Source: Ophiobolus disseminans
Lineage: Eukaryota; Ascomycota; Dothideomycetes; Pleosporales; Phaeosphaeriaceae
Assembly (NCBI GenBank): GCA_010093685.1
Contig: MU006225.1
Span: 750,507 to 814,506 of the forward strand
DNA: 64,000 bases
Reading direction: 5' to 3'
Each line of letters begins with the position of its first letter. Position 1 is the first letter of the stretch. A model generated the notes under the pieces. That model worked only from the letters and a program-made list of their open reading frames with translations. It was not told where the DNA came from and searched no databases. Shown here piece by piece: positions 1 to 9,650 of the stretch. Position numbers and translations under genes: made by a program.

Positions 1-755
1 CACGACTAAAGCGGCTCGAGGAACACTACCAAGAGCATGGCATGCGACGAACATGTGAAGGCATCTTGGTCTGCCACGAACACAACCACCCTCACATCCT
101 CATGCTACAGATCGCAAATGCCTTCTTCAAATTGTGAGCTTCTTGCGTTCAGTTCAAACAGAGGCAGTGCTGACATCAGCAGACCTGGCGACTACCTACG
201 CGCCGAAGACGACGAGATCGAGGGCTTCAAGGCAAGGCTGAACGAGCGTCTAGCACCAGTTGGCACACAATTCACAGGCGAGGGGGTCAACGATGAGTGG
301 CAGGTTGGCGACACATTGGCGCAGTGGTGGCGGCCCAACTTCGAGACCTTTATGTACCCATTCATCCCTGCGCACGTCACCCGGCCAAAGGAGTGTAAGA
401 AACTCTACTTCATCCAGCTTCCACGCAGCAGTACGTCACACATTCATCCGTATATGGAGCTCATACTAATGACATCACAGAGGTACTCAGCGTCCCGAAG
501 AACATGAAGCTACTTGCAGTCCCCCTCTTCGAATTGTACGATAACACCGCACGTTATGGGCCCCAGCTCTCAGCCATTCCCCACCTCCTCTCGCGCTACA
601 ATTTCGAATTCGTTGACGAAGAAGGCAACGTTGCAGCCATGACCCCCGGCGTCGGACCCCCAGAGGGCGTACACACGAAGGTCCTAGCAGGCGGAGAGGA
701 CGTGAGGATGGATGCGACTGGAGACGGCACGGGCAGCGACATTACGTTATCGTAG
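1..755 (+). CDS. NUDT21: Cleavage factor Im 25 kDa subunit (NUDT21/CPSF5 type), 5' partial
   Basis: This is the C-terminal part of the NUDIX-fold subunit of pre-mRNA cleavage factor I, which binds RNA upstream of poly(A) sites in the nucleus. The visible exons are 3-133, 183-430 and 481-755; the 49- and 50-bp introns have GT-AG ends and branch-like ctgac/ctaat. Splicing gives the family's diagnostic order: GMRRTCEGILVCHEH, then FFKL-PGDYL, WWRPNFETFMYP, IPAHVTRPKE and VPKNMKLLAVPLFELYDN. As in the family, the NUDIX box lacks the usual catalytic glutamates, so it should bind rather than hydrolyse. The protein runs about 30 residues past the conserved core in a Gly/Asp-rich tail. The start lies left of the window. 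Family assignment is firm. Confidence 0.93.
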
Positions 756-1724
756 ATCGCACCCCGTCCTCTCATTTTCTTGGCTATAATCTAGGCGCTA
801 ATGCATGGGAGGTGTTAGGCGTTCTCGGCTCGATCTTGGACTTGTGAACGAGACTTTGCCAGGAAGCTCAGCTCGCACGGTGTTGCAGATCGAGTCCTCA
901 ATGAGGGAGTCGTTGAAGTTGGAGGAAAGGCATCGTCTTAGAGCGTTACATGATGTATAGAGAGGGTGTACAGACCGCTAGCGACGTTGTGGCAGGCTGA
1001 AGAGTAGGAAGAAATGAATTTCATGCCGCGTTCTCAACCATGCATTCTCTGCTACATGATCATATAAAGACCTGTCTACCCTCAGGTCTCTGTTAGTCTT
1101 CGTTTAACATCCCCAAATAATTGTGAGAATATACGGGCTTGCTGAATAAGAAGCGGTTAATGATCAACGTGGACCCTTAATGATTCGCCTCTTTGGCTGA
1201 AAGCTTCCTGCGGATGTACGCCTGACAAATCTACGTGATGTTCTCGCGCATAATATTTGCAGACGGAGGTCTTTCCAGCCATATATAGCATGCAGCATAG
1301 AGCTTTTCGAATACCCCGTGATGGGGGGTATGTTGAAGAAATAAGTCCTTTGGAACGCGGAGCGTTTCATAGCATTGACTGAAGCTTCAGCTCCGAAGCT
1401 CCGAAGCTGCAGAGTATATAGGCTAATCTTCTATCTGGCCTTATAGAACAATCTGATTAAGTCATAACTTCTAATAATCTTGAAGCCCTCTTTGCTTCAA
1501 TAGCAGAATGATATACACGTGAAGATATATGTTGTATGGATATAAGTAGAGAGAAAGTATCTGGAGCCTACGCGACGTTGTTCGCCATACTACACAGTGT
1601 GCGCTTTCTCCCGGTGCTCCGTGAACTCTGTACCATTGCCAGCGAATATCATGCCGTCTCTCTAACAATAGAATGCTACCTTAGGGCCTCCGTCCCCCTG
1701 CTTCTTCATAACATCAATAATATG
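756..1724. other. Intergenic, no gene seen
   Basis: No open frame here resembles a known family. A short run at about 1378-1412 repeats the word gaagct several times. The rest looks like ordinary non-coding DNA between the cleavage-factor gene and the first solo LTR. Confidence 0.5.
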
Positions 1725-1729
1725 ATCTC

Positions 1730-1925
1730 TGTCGGATCACAGGTATTAGTAGGTACGTGGGCTGCCCAACGCTGCCCAACAAGCCGACGCAATCCTACTT
1801 CGGCTCTACTTGTCTCAGAGCATGTACACCTCCGTAGCACCCTCACGTAGCATCAAGTCAAACCATCATCGAACAGAATGCATTCATAGTTATTGTTATT
1901 CCTTTCACTAGTGAGCCTTCCAACA
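1730..1925. mobile_element. Solo LTR, copy A (TG...CA, 5-bp target duplication)
   Basis: This 196-bp block starts TGTCGGATCA and ends CCTTCCAACA, the TG...CA ends of a retrotransposon LTR. It is flanked by a perfect 5-bp duplication, atctc, at 1725-1729 and 1926-1930. A near-identical block lies at 3245-3447. No internal retrotransposon sequence adjoins it, so it is a solo LTR left by LTR-LTR recombination. An internal direct repeat of gctgcccaac lies near its left end. The superfamily cannot be decided from an LTR alone. Confidence 0.9.
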
Positions 1926-2016
1926 ATCTCGATGTAACCATGTTCTGTCCCCTCCGGCGGTTGCGACAACGGGAATAAAACGGCATCAGTCACGACCACA
2001 TCCACATACGGCGCGG

Positions 2017-2560
2017 TCAATAATCTGACATTCGGAGTGAACTTGAATCACTTAGTTGGTCGAAGAGGTCGAGTAGCTCGAGAAGTGCCCGTGCTGGCTC
2101 ATACGATCTCAGGTATCGTAGTAGAATTTTGTTGGTAGCGTTCCCTTCAGGGTGGATAGTTCCAGGTAACAGACCCAACTCCTTCATAGTCAATTTATAG
2201 GATCCATCCCGAGACGAGACAGAACTCCCGTGAATGAGCCGAACGAGGCCCATGCTCCCCGAAGATCTTTCTGAAATACGGTACGCAAGGACGTAGCCAG
2301 GCAGCTGATGTGACGGTGTGGCAACCTTGGGTTTTGTAGAACATGCAATTCGGACTAGATGTGCATGTCGCATGGTCGTAAATCTGGCGCTCCGTGGAAG
2401 TATAATCCAGGAGTCGTTCGATCAAGTCGAAAACCTGCAAGAACGGTCGTGCATGGGGCCAAGAGCGGAGGGTCTCGATAGTGTACAATCGCGATGTCTG
2501 CCCTCTAGTGTCGTGTTTGGTGTCGTGTCTGATGTCGCGTCTGATGTCGAGTTGTCGCAA
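2017..2560 (-). other. Possible degenerate gene, unknown function
   Basis: Two overlapping minus-strand frames, 2560-2195 and 2373-2017, look partly protein-like: no low complexity, and a Leu/Asp-rich end (ALLELLDLFDQL). No splice pair joins them cleanly, and I recognise no family. It lies between two solo LTRs, so a decayed gene fragment is as likely as a real gene. Confidence 0.2.
2509..2556. repeat. 12-bp minisatellite, four units
   Basis: Four consecutive variants of a 12-bp unit (tgtcgtgtctga and close relatives) run from 2509 to about 2556. The unit length is a multiple of three, so the possible minus-strand frame reads through it. Confidence 0.75.
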
Positions 2561-3239
2561 GACCTCGAAGCTAACGGAGATACCGGTACGGTAAGGCGCG
2601 GGTTACTGCACCCCCATCCCCACCATCATACTCTCACCTGCATCAGTACGTTCGCATTGTCTTAGATAACCATCGACTTCTACTTTATTGTACGGCAATG
2701 AAGACTATTTCTTCTATTTAACGACAATATTAAAGACAACTGCATCGTTCTTGGGAGCAGAAGTGAATCTACGTTTCTACACCTAGCTATTACTTACAGG
2801 TATACGGCGGTAATGCAGTGTCTGAGTGTTGAGATGTAAGAATCACTGTTGGCACTGACGATGGCTGTGAGTTGGGATGACGGGTAGCGACGTAAGAGGA
2901 TGTGCGGAGAGCGCAGCCCAAGGTTGCGGAGAAACATCAATATGCCCCGTGAGTCTTAACGTTAATGTTGAACACGATCGTACGTCCTCATCTAGGATGA
3001 TATAGAATTTCGCTGTACTTCAATACTCTTTGTACCCCACGGTTCCCCACTATGCTCAACCGTCACCTTCTAGTCTACATTGTCCTCCACCATTCTATCG
3101 CACTGAATCGCAATTCACCCCAAAACACAGTGAGTCAGACTGGTTTCGTAGTGACAGCAAAATGCATGCAGATATCTACCTCTGCTCATAAGCCTCTGCC
3201 TGCAGAGCAGAATGTTAGTGAAGTATTAAATGTACTAGT
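2561..3239. other. Intergenic, no gene seen
   Basis: Apart from short pyrimidine- and A/T-rich runs I see nothing that supports a gene here. It is the left flank of the second solo LTR. Confidence 0.45.
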
Positions 3240-3244
3240 CTTGC

Positions 3245-3447
3245 TGTCGGATCATGAGTATCAGTAGGTACGTCGGCTGCCCAACACTGCCCAACGAGCC
3301 GACGCGATCCTACTTCGGCTCTACTTGTCTCAGATTATGTATACCTCCATAGCACCCTTACGTAGCAATCAGAACAAAGTCAACCATTATCGAACAGAAT
3401 GCATTCATAGTTATCGTTATTTCCTTTCACTAGTGAGCCTTCCAACA
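3245..3447. mobile_element. Solo LTR, copy B (same family as copy A)
   Basis: This 203-bp block starts TGTCGGATCA and ends CCTTCCAACA like copy A, in the same orientation. It has its own perfect target duplication, cttgc, at 3240-3244 and 3448-3452. Because the duplications differ, A and B are two separate insertions, not the two ends of one element. Copy B carries several CpA-to-TpA or TpG-to-TpA differences from copy A and a few-base insertion near its middle. Confidence 0.9.
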
Positions 3448-3452
3448 CTTGC

Positions 3453-4019
3453 ATAATATCTAGTATGCTAAGACTTAGAAAGAAGAAGTTTAGAAGTAGC
3501 ACTAAAAGTAAGATTGTTAAGACGGGCTAGAGATATAGAGTAGGCACTTAGGTAGCCTTGTGTGAGCATGGTCCCGTGCTAATACTCCAAGCTCAATAAG
3601 ACCTAAAGATGTAGTACCTACTGAACGAACGCTAAAGGGATTAAGCACCGCAACCTAGGCGCTACTAGGACTTCAGACTTGTGTTGGAATAGCCAAGGAA
3701 CTAATAGTCGCCGCTGATTCCCGAAAATACTAGTACGTGAGATAATATCAATGCAATCAATGAGCATGCATGAAAAGCCCGAACCAAATTCCAAAGAAGA
3801 CCCAATCAAAAAATTCCATCCCGACTCGAAGTGCTGAGCGCACACAGTGTCTGATTAAGGGAGTAGTCGTGCGCTTCGCACCTGAACCCCTTCGTTGCTG
3901 CTCTAGAATAGTTAGCCAAGCCAAAAGCTGAAGAAGGGAAAGAGTCCATAGAAGGGACAGTTACTTGCCATCATTGTCCATAGTAGCTTCCCGCACACCC
4001 TAGGTCTTCAACCCCGCTC
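3453..4019. other. Intergenic, no gene seen
   Basis: I see no supported gene between solo LTR B and the 3' end of the hypothetical gene at 4020. The short minus-strand frame 3845-3618 has no recognisable features. Confidence 0.45.
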
Positions 4020-4928
4020 TTAGATTCTGAACGTGCTACGAATCCGAGCTTCGAAACGTTCTCGTCGGAACTCATTGAACGCCTGTTCTGTTATGATGTC
4101 CCAGTTTTGTCGTCTGGCGTGGAGTCTGAACTCCACACGGTCTTTCATCAGGTGGTAGATGTCTTCTTCTGTCGAGGCGTAGCGTTGAGAATCCGCGGCA
4201 TCTGTCCGGTCTTCAAAGACAACATTTATTTGGTTACCAGTCTGAAGTGGCGTCGTGGTGAAGCTTAAACTGAAGTTCAGATTGACTACGCTCGACGCTC
4301 CAAGTCTTGGGAAGATCGGCTGGGAGCCTAGGGCTGTAGGCTCATGAGCTTGGTTTTCGTCCTGAAAGCCCCTTTGCTGATGACGTTCACGTTGTGAAAG
4401 ACCAAGACCTATAGGTTGGTATAGCTGTGGCAGTTGTGGTGGAGCCATGCTCGCTCTCTTTTGTTCGACCTGCTGTTGGTGATTTCTGAGTCCAGGGAAG
4501 TTAACTGCATCCTCTGGAATTTCGAGAGGGACATCTGCGTTGCCGGTTTGGTCCTCTCTATCCCATTACAGAGTTAGTACTTCCGACCTAGAGACAAACT
4601 GTCCAATCAAACTTACCATGCCAGCATCGGGAGAGCCCAGAACCTCGTGATCTTCGTTATCGTTGTCGCCTATAACACTGTCGACTTCGGCGTTGTCACA
4701 CTGCACAGATGCAGGCGGAGCGTTGTTGTTTGGTTGGTTGTCCCTTTGTCTTCTCTGGTGTTGAGGAGCGTAGAATTTGGTGTAGTTTATTCTCTGTCCT
4801 TCTCGTGGCTGTTTGGTTGATCGTGGGTGGTATTCGCGGCCGTACTCTTTGAGGAAGGATGCGGCGGTACCTTCACGATGGGTCCTCGACGTCTTCTTGG
4901 AAGTCTTTCCTGTGATGCATCGAGCCAT
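4020..4928 (-). CDS. Hypothetical protein, basic N-terminus
   Basis: I do not recognise a family. The model is two exons, 4928-4617 and 4553-4020, with a 63-bp intron (GTAAGT donor, CTAAC-like branch, GAG acceptor) that keeps phase 0 and gives 281 residues. The first 60 residues are rich in Lys, Arg, Thr and Ser. A Gln/Asn-rich stretch follows, then acidic residues, then a C-terminal region with an amphipathic, Arg-rich end (FNEFRRERFEARIRSTF). There is no signal peptide or membrane segment. The clean intron and sustained composition argue for a real gene. A nuclear or nucleic-acid-binding role would be a guess from charge only. Confidence 0.6.
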
Positions 4929-6527
4929 GGTAGATTAGACGTAGATGTATGCTTGTGACGCTTTGTGTTTAGTTGTTCTTGTCTGACCTGAGGAATAGTG
5001 TGGTGTACGAATGATGGAGCAGCACCACCAAGCGAAGCCTTATATGCTTCACCCTCTCTGCCACCCCTCCCGACAAGTTTCCACGTGCAGCATCAAAATG
5101 GCGCGTCCCTCACCGCATTTCCTCTTTGAAGCGTCATTTCTCTCTTAATCCTTGTATGTCTCTCTCACCTAGAAGGGCAGCAGGTGGCGGTGTAGAGGCT
5201 ACAGAGAAAGCATTCTGCACAGTGACAAGGCAGCTATAACAGGCAGCTAGGTCAGAGCGGTGGACAGTGGCGGGGAGGTGTGCGTGTGGAGTTGGATGTT
5301 GAGGTGAATTGGACTTGAGCGGGGAAGAACGCGTCTGCACGTCTGCACGTTCAAACGTCTGAGGGAACATGGGGATTTGCTCGCTGCAACATCGTGTGCA
5401 ATGGCGCAGGACACAATTAATGGGAATGACGTACTGTAGATAGACTCTGCTGGTGCACGTCTGCGTGTTGTTCGATGCGCGCAGAGATGAGAACTCGTGG
5501 TGACTTGTGACCTGCTCGCACCTTCCACCCACACATCGAACGTGCGGGGAAGGACACATGCATCTGCCCATACCTTCCACCCACACATCGAACGTACGGG
5601 GAAAAATACATGCACCAAAGTACCTCTCGCCTTGGGCCCTTCGCAATACCAAAAGATGACGCATTCCGCTCCGCCCACAGCACATAAGCTACAATCCTAC
5701 ACTGCACGATCAATAGAATAAACATGTTGTATCAATCTTCGTCGTCTTACAGCCTCCAATCACAAACTATTCATACAAAATCAATCAAACAAAAGCGCTG
5801 AACATTCTCCCTATCCTACAGTGCTCGAGCTCTAACCCAACACTACACAACTAACACAACAAACTACAGATGTATCTTCCTTAGCCTACAACACCCGCGC
5901 TGTAACCTCGCATAAAATAACTGCTTTAATAAAGACTGTAAAAATATCTTTCTAACTCTATAGCACTTGCTATAGTTAGAATGTTGGAAGAAGACGAACA
6001 GATGTACTAACCTTAGCTGATTCTATATGCGCTGGAAATATATGAGCTGCTACGCACGCGCTGTATACAGGAGGGGGAAATACATGTGTAGAGCTAGAGT
6101 AGACAATCTAGAAGACCATGTAAGATGAAGTATAACAGATACGCAAGAAAAGCTAAGGACTTACACGAATTTAACTCCAAAAAGACATCTTTCTTACCTA
6201 AACAATACAAAGTTAATATCTGTAGGTGTATACAGACACAGAAGAAAAACACATAGAAATATAGTATAACAACAATATTATATGCAGGCAAAGATACACA
6301 TTCACATAGAGTAAAGAAAAGAATTAACAATAGTAAATACTAACAAGGAAGCCATCAACTACATACCTCAAACTAACCCGCTATAAACACCCAAAGCCGC
6401 TCTACAAACCAGCAGAAACGCATGTATAGAAGCACCACCGCTCTATATCTCAAATACACTAACCCTAACAAACTCGCTACAACGCACCCAGAAAAAAAGG
6501 TCCACTATGCACACCTACTGCTTAGCC
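4929..6527. other. Intergenic region, A/T-rich right part
   Basis: This 1.6-kb stretch between two minus-strand genes has no convincing coding sequence. The first 150 bp should hold the promoter of the gene at 4020-4928. From about 5720 to 6480 it is clearly A/T-rich and C-poor on one strand, perhaps an old RIP-affected or low-selection segment. A 52-bp tandem duplication lies at 5520-5619. Confidence 0.5.
5520..5619. repeat. 52-bp tandem duplication (two copies)
   Basis: Two head-to-tail copies start at 5520 and 5572 with accttccacccacacatcg. They differ at a few positions, for example gtgcgg against gtacgg. The period is 52 bp, and the second copy is recognisable for about 45 bp. Confidence 0.85.
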
Positions 6528-8180
6528 TCAAAGATCCTCTCCCAACCTCGGCACACCACCCTTCCAATCATCCCGCTCATAATACCTAAACACAAGATCA
6601 TACCCATCCAAATCATGCACAATGCGGTCAACGCGCCTATAGCCCTTGAAGCCCTCCATGCGCTTAACCCCTTCGACAGCCTTGCTCCTCTCATGCTCCG
6701 ATGGCTTCGCTTCAAACAAGGTGACGCTGAAGCGACCAGGTTTGAAGATACCCACAACGTGTTCGACGATGTCGGCGGTTTCGCGGCCCGTCTGGCGCGC
6801 GGGGACATTGGTTTCGAAGGAGGCGTAGGAGCACTGGGGTTCGGGCGTGACGTGCACGGTGAAGTAGTGCGTGGCGTCGGAGCCCTTCTTGGAGCCTGCG
6901 GATGCGCCGCCGGGAGCAGGGATGACGCCGTTGGCGGAGAAGCCACATGGGGTGAAGAGGTAGGCGTCGATGCGGGCGTCGGGGTACTTGGCTGTGGGAT
7001 AGACGTCGGCTAGACCGCAGGCCTCCGAGACCACCGTACCAAGGGTGTGGCCCTCGGTAGTAAGCTCCTCGGGGAAGGTCAGCTCTTCGTCAGAGGCGAA
7101 GCCAGAGTGGTCGGAGGACGTCTGCTCAAAGACATCAAAGCTGTCGTCCGAGGTGTGCGTGTTGGCAGTGGAGGTGTTGAGCATGGTAGAGCCACCGAGG
7201 CTCTCGCAACCCTCCTCGGGAATGGATCCAAGAGACTGGATGGCGTTCTTGCGGGCCTCACGGGCCTTCTGGAGGTAGCGACCTTCCGCAACCGCACTTG
7301 CGTCCTCGAGGTAAAACTGACGGGCATTCTGCTCATCGAGGTCGGTCATCAAAACCTCCAGCGTCTCATCCTCCTCCTCGTCCATGGCCTGCTCAGGCAA
7401 CATGCGCTGAGGGTGGCTCACGTACTTGGTCTCCGTCTCGGGAATGTCCACAATCTCACGGTCTGGGGTAGGAGGCGGCGTCAAACGGGTGTCGGGACCA
7501 GTAATGTAGAGGTACCAATGCTCGCCGTTCATTTTGCCAATCATATAGGCACTGCCGCCCTGGAAGCGCTGATCGAGGTAGCGGACTTCATCACGCCAGC
7601 TGCGGTGGGGTCCGCGCTGCTGGTCGGGGTTGAGGAAGTTCTTCCTGCTGTAGAAGACGCGGTATGGGGCAGTGGCAGCCGCGACACCGGAGCCGGCCTG
7701 GGGTGTCTCGAAAGGGAAGCCGGCGTCTACCGCAGCAATCTCAAGGAGGCGAGTGAGGCCCCAAAGCAGGGTGGTGGTGCCGCACGTCTTGAGGACGACC
7801 TTGTGGGGGAAGACGAACATGCTCGACTCGGAAAGAAGATAGGCGTCGACATGCTCGGACTCGATGACGGAGAGGACCTTGCAGTTGACCAGATCGAGCA
7901 TCTCCTTCCAGGTATCGGCGGAGACCTTCTTGAGCCCGAGCGGGCCGGCCTGGCCCGGCAGGTCCGTGGCAGATGCACTAAACCATACTTCAAGGAGCTT
8001 CTCGGGACCTGTCCTCTGTTAGTCCACCACGCAGGATGTGAGGGTGTGGAGATGCTCACCCTCAAAAGAGTTGGACGAGTCGAGGTCGATGGTGGCCTCC
8101 TTGTTGATTGTCAGATGGGGCGTTCCGATATGCGACGAGGGCGACGCAGTGTAGTGCTTGGGGATTTCAGTAGCGACCAT
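6528..8180 (-). CDS. SPE2: S-adenosylmethionine decarboxylase proenzyme
   Basis: The enzyme makes decarboxylated AdoMet, the aminopropyl donor for spermidine and spermine, in the cytosol. Exons are 8180-8060 and 8008-6528, split by a 51-bp intron in phase 1, giving 533 residues. The proenzyme self-cleavage motif LSE/SSMF lies at about residues 99-105, so the pyruvoyl group forms from Ser102. The catalytic KTCGTTTLL follows at 114-122, with Cys116. Downstream core segments include YLDQRFQGGSAYMIG and the C-terminal NVPARQTGRE region. At 533 residues it is much longer than animal enzymes (about 330). The excess is an acidic, Ser-rich insertion near residues 200-330, as expected of a fungal variant. 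The start fits the conserved N-terminal FEGPEKLLEVWF. Confidence 0.95.
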
Positions 8181-9650
8181 CTCTTGGCTGTGTGGGCGTG
8201 GGACGCGCTGCTAGCTGTATGGGCTCGGTTTGCTGGGGCTTGTGCACGCGGTCGGGTGGTGTGCTGGTCAGGCGGGGCGCAATCTGCTGCCCAGACAAGC
8301 AATGCGGTGCTCGGCTGAGGAGAGAAGGCCCACGGATCGCACGCGTGAAGAGGCTGGCGTTTGCCAGCAGCAGTGTGTGATGGGTGTGAGGTGTCGACCG
8401 TGGCCGATGTTAAGGAGGGCGGGCGGAGAGGGGGATGAACGAGGCTTTACGCCGGGTAATGGTGCCAGTCGAGGATCCTCGCACGACCAGAGTCCGATAC
8501 CTGGAGAAGTATCGGGTCCAGCAGACGAGGAGATCTGCCTAGGTGGGTGGAATGGGTGGTGGATATGTGGGAGTAGGGGGTGTTATCGGGGCCTGTCGCG
8601 GTCAGCACCATTGTCGTGGTAGACGCTGCTCCACACGTGTGCCGTGAAGCACGCGTGCGGACTCGGGGACTCACTTTGCGGGCTTGGACAGAAAGCGTGC
8701 CAGGTCCTCGCGGCGCATGGAAGGTTGGAGTCGGGCGGCGATCAACGGGTCTGCGGGCTATTACAGCCTGTGCAGTTTAGGAGGGCGTGCAGAGTAGGCC
8801 TGCCAGCTTGACGATGTCGGTGCGGTCAGGGGCGTAGAGCAACGGGTGTAGGGCAATGGCTGTTGGGCGCCGATGAAGGTGTCTGCGGCGAGTCGGTGTG
8901 TGCGCTTTCACTTAGTGGGCCACTGATCCAACGCAGGCAAGCGACGTTTGTAGGGGAGGCAAGGCTCGAGTGACAGAAGACGTAGGTTCCGACTTCGCAG
9001 GCGCTGTGAGGGCTGTTTGCTGGCGGTGTCGAAGCAGAGAGGCGGTCGCGTGGGCCAGAATTTTCGTTTGGGTGCGCTATTTCTTCACATGGCCGGAGCG
9101 ACGTCACGGCCAAAACAGTCCCGCCCCGCCATCGCCCAACACCACGGGCCTCATGCACTGCACGCCGCTCCATTGCACAAGTATCTACACACCGGAGGAA
9201 AAGGCGTGCTATTGTATTACTACGGCCCAGCCTGAGGCACGCGCATCGCCCCCGAACCACCGCCCACAGAACATTCCCGCCCTCCACGCCCGACCCCATA
9301 TGTACGTCTAATATTGCACCTCATCAGAGCGCCTCCAAAGATAGCACCTCCAACCGCCAGAACGCCGTTTCCATTACCGAGCCCCTCCACACACCCCTAC
9401 AATAGCGCCCAACCTTATATTACCTCGCGCAGCCAGGATGCGCATCGCCCACTTATCAGCCGCACTGCACCTAACCAGCAACCATCGTCTTGCATACACA
9501 GTACCGCTTTTGCGACTTCCGTCCCTCCGTCCGTCTTATTGACGGCGAGCCATGTAAGTGTTGGACCTGGGCTATAGTGCGTATAACAACATGCTTGTAT
9601 ATGTATAGCAGTCATCCACACTTTATAATCGCCCGCTGCGGTGCCGTGGC
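8181..9650. other. Intergenic / long upstream region of SPE2
   Basis: About 1.47 kb separates the SPE2 start from the 3' end of the next minus-strand gene. It is GC-rich and holds no recognisable protein. On the SPE2 strand the first roughly 530 bases upstream lack an ATG, so there is no sign of an upstream reading frame of the mammalian AdoMetDC kind. An inverted repeat (cgatacctgg...agtatcgg) lies near 8497-8516. Confidence 0.45.

Noticed and set aside
1725..3452. One LTR retrotransposon with 5' LTR at 1730 and 3' LTR at 3245
   Set aside because: Each LTR has its own target duplication on both sides, and there is no primer-binding site or gag-pol coding between them. They are two solo LTRs.
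8111..8302. Upstream reading frame overlapping the SPE2 start, as in mammalian AdoMetDC regulation
   Set aside because: The frame opens with TTG, not ATG, and the leader strand has no ATG for about 530 bases upstream.
7047..8318. Long plus-strand frame of 423 codons opposite SPE2
   Set aside because: It is the GC-rich shadow of the SPE2 coding strand. It has no family motifs, while the minus strand encodes a clear enzyme.
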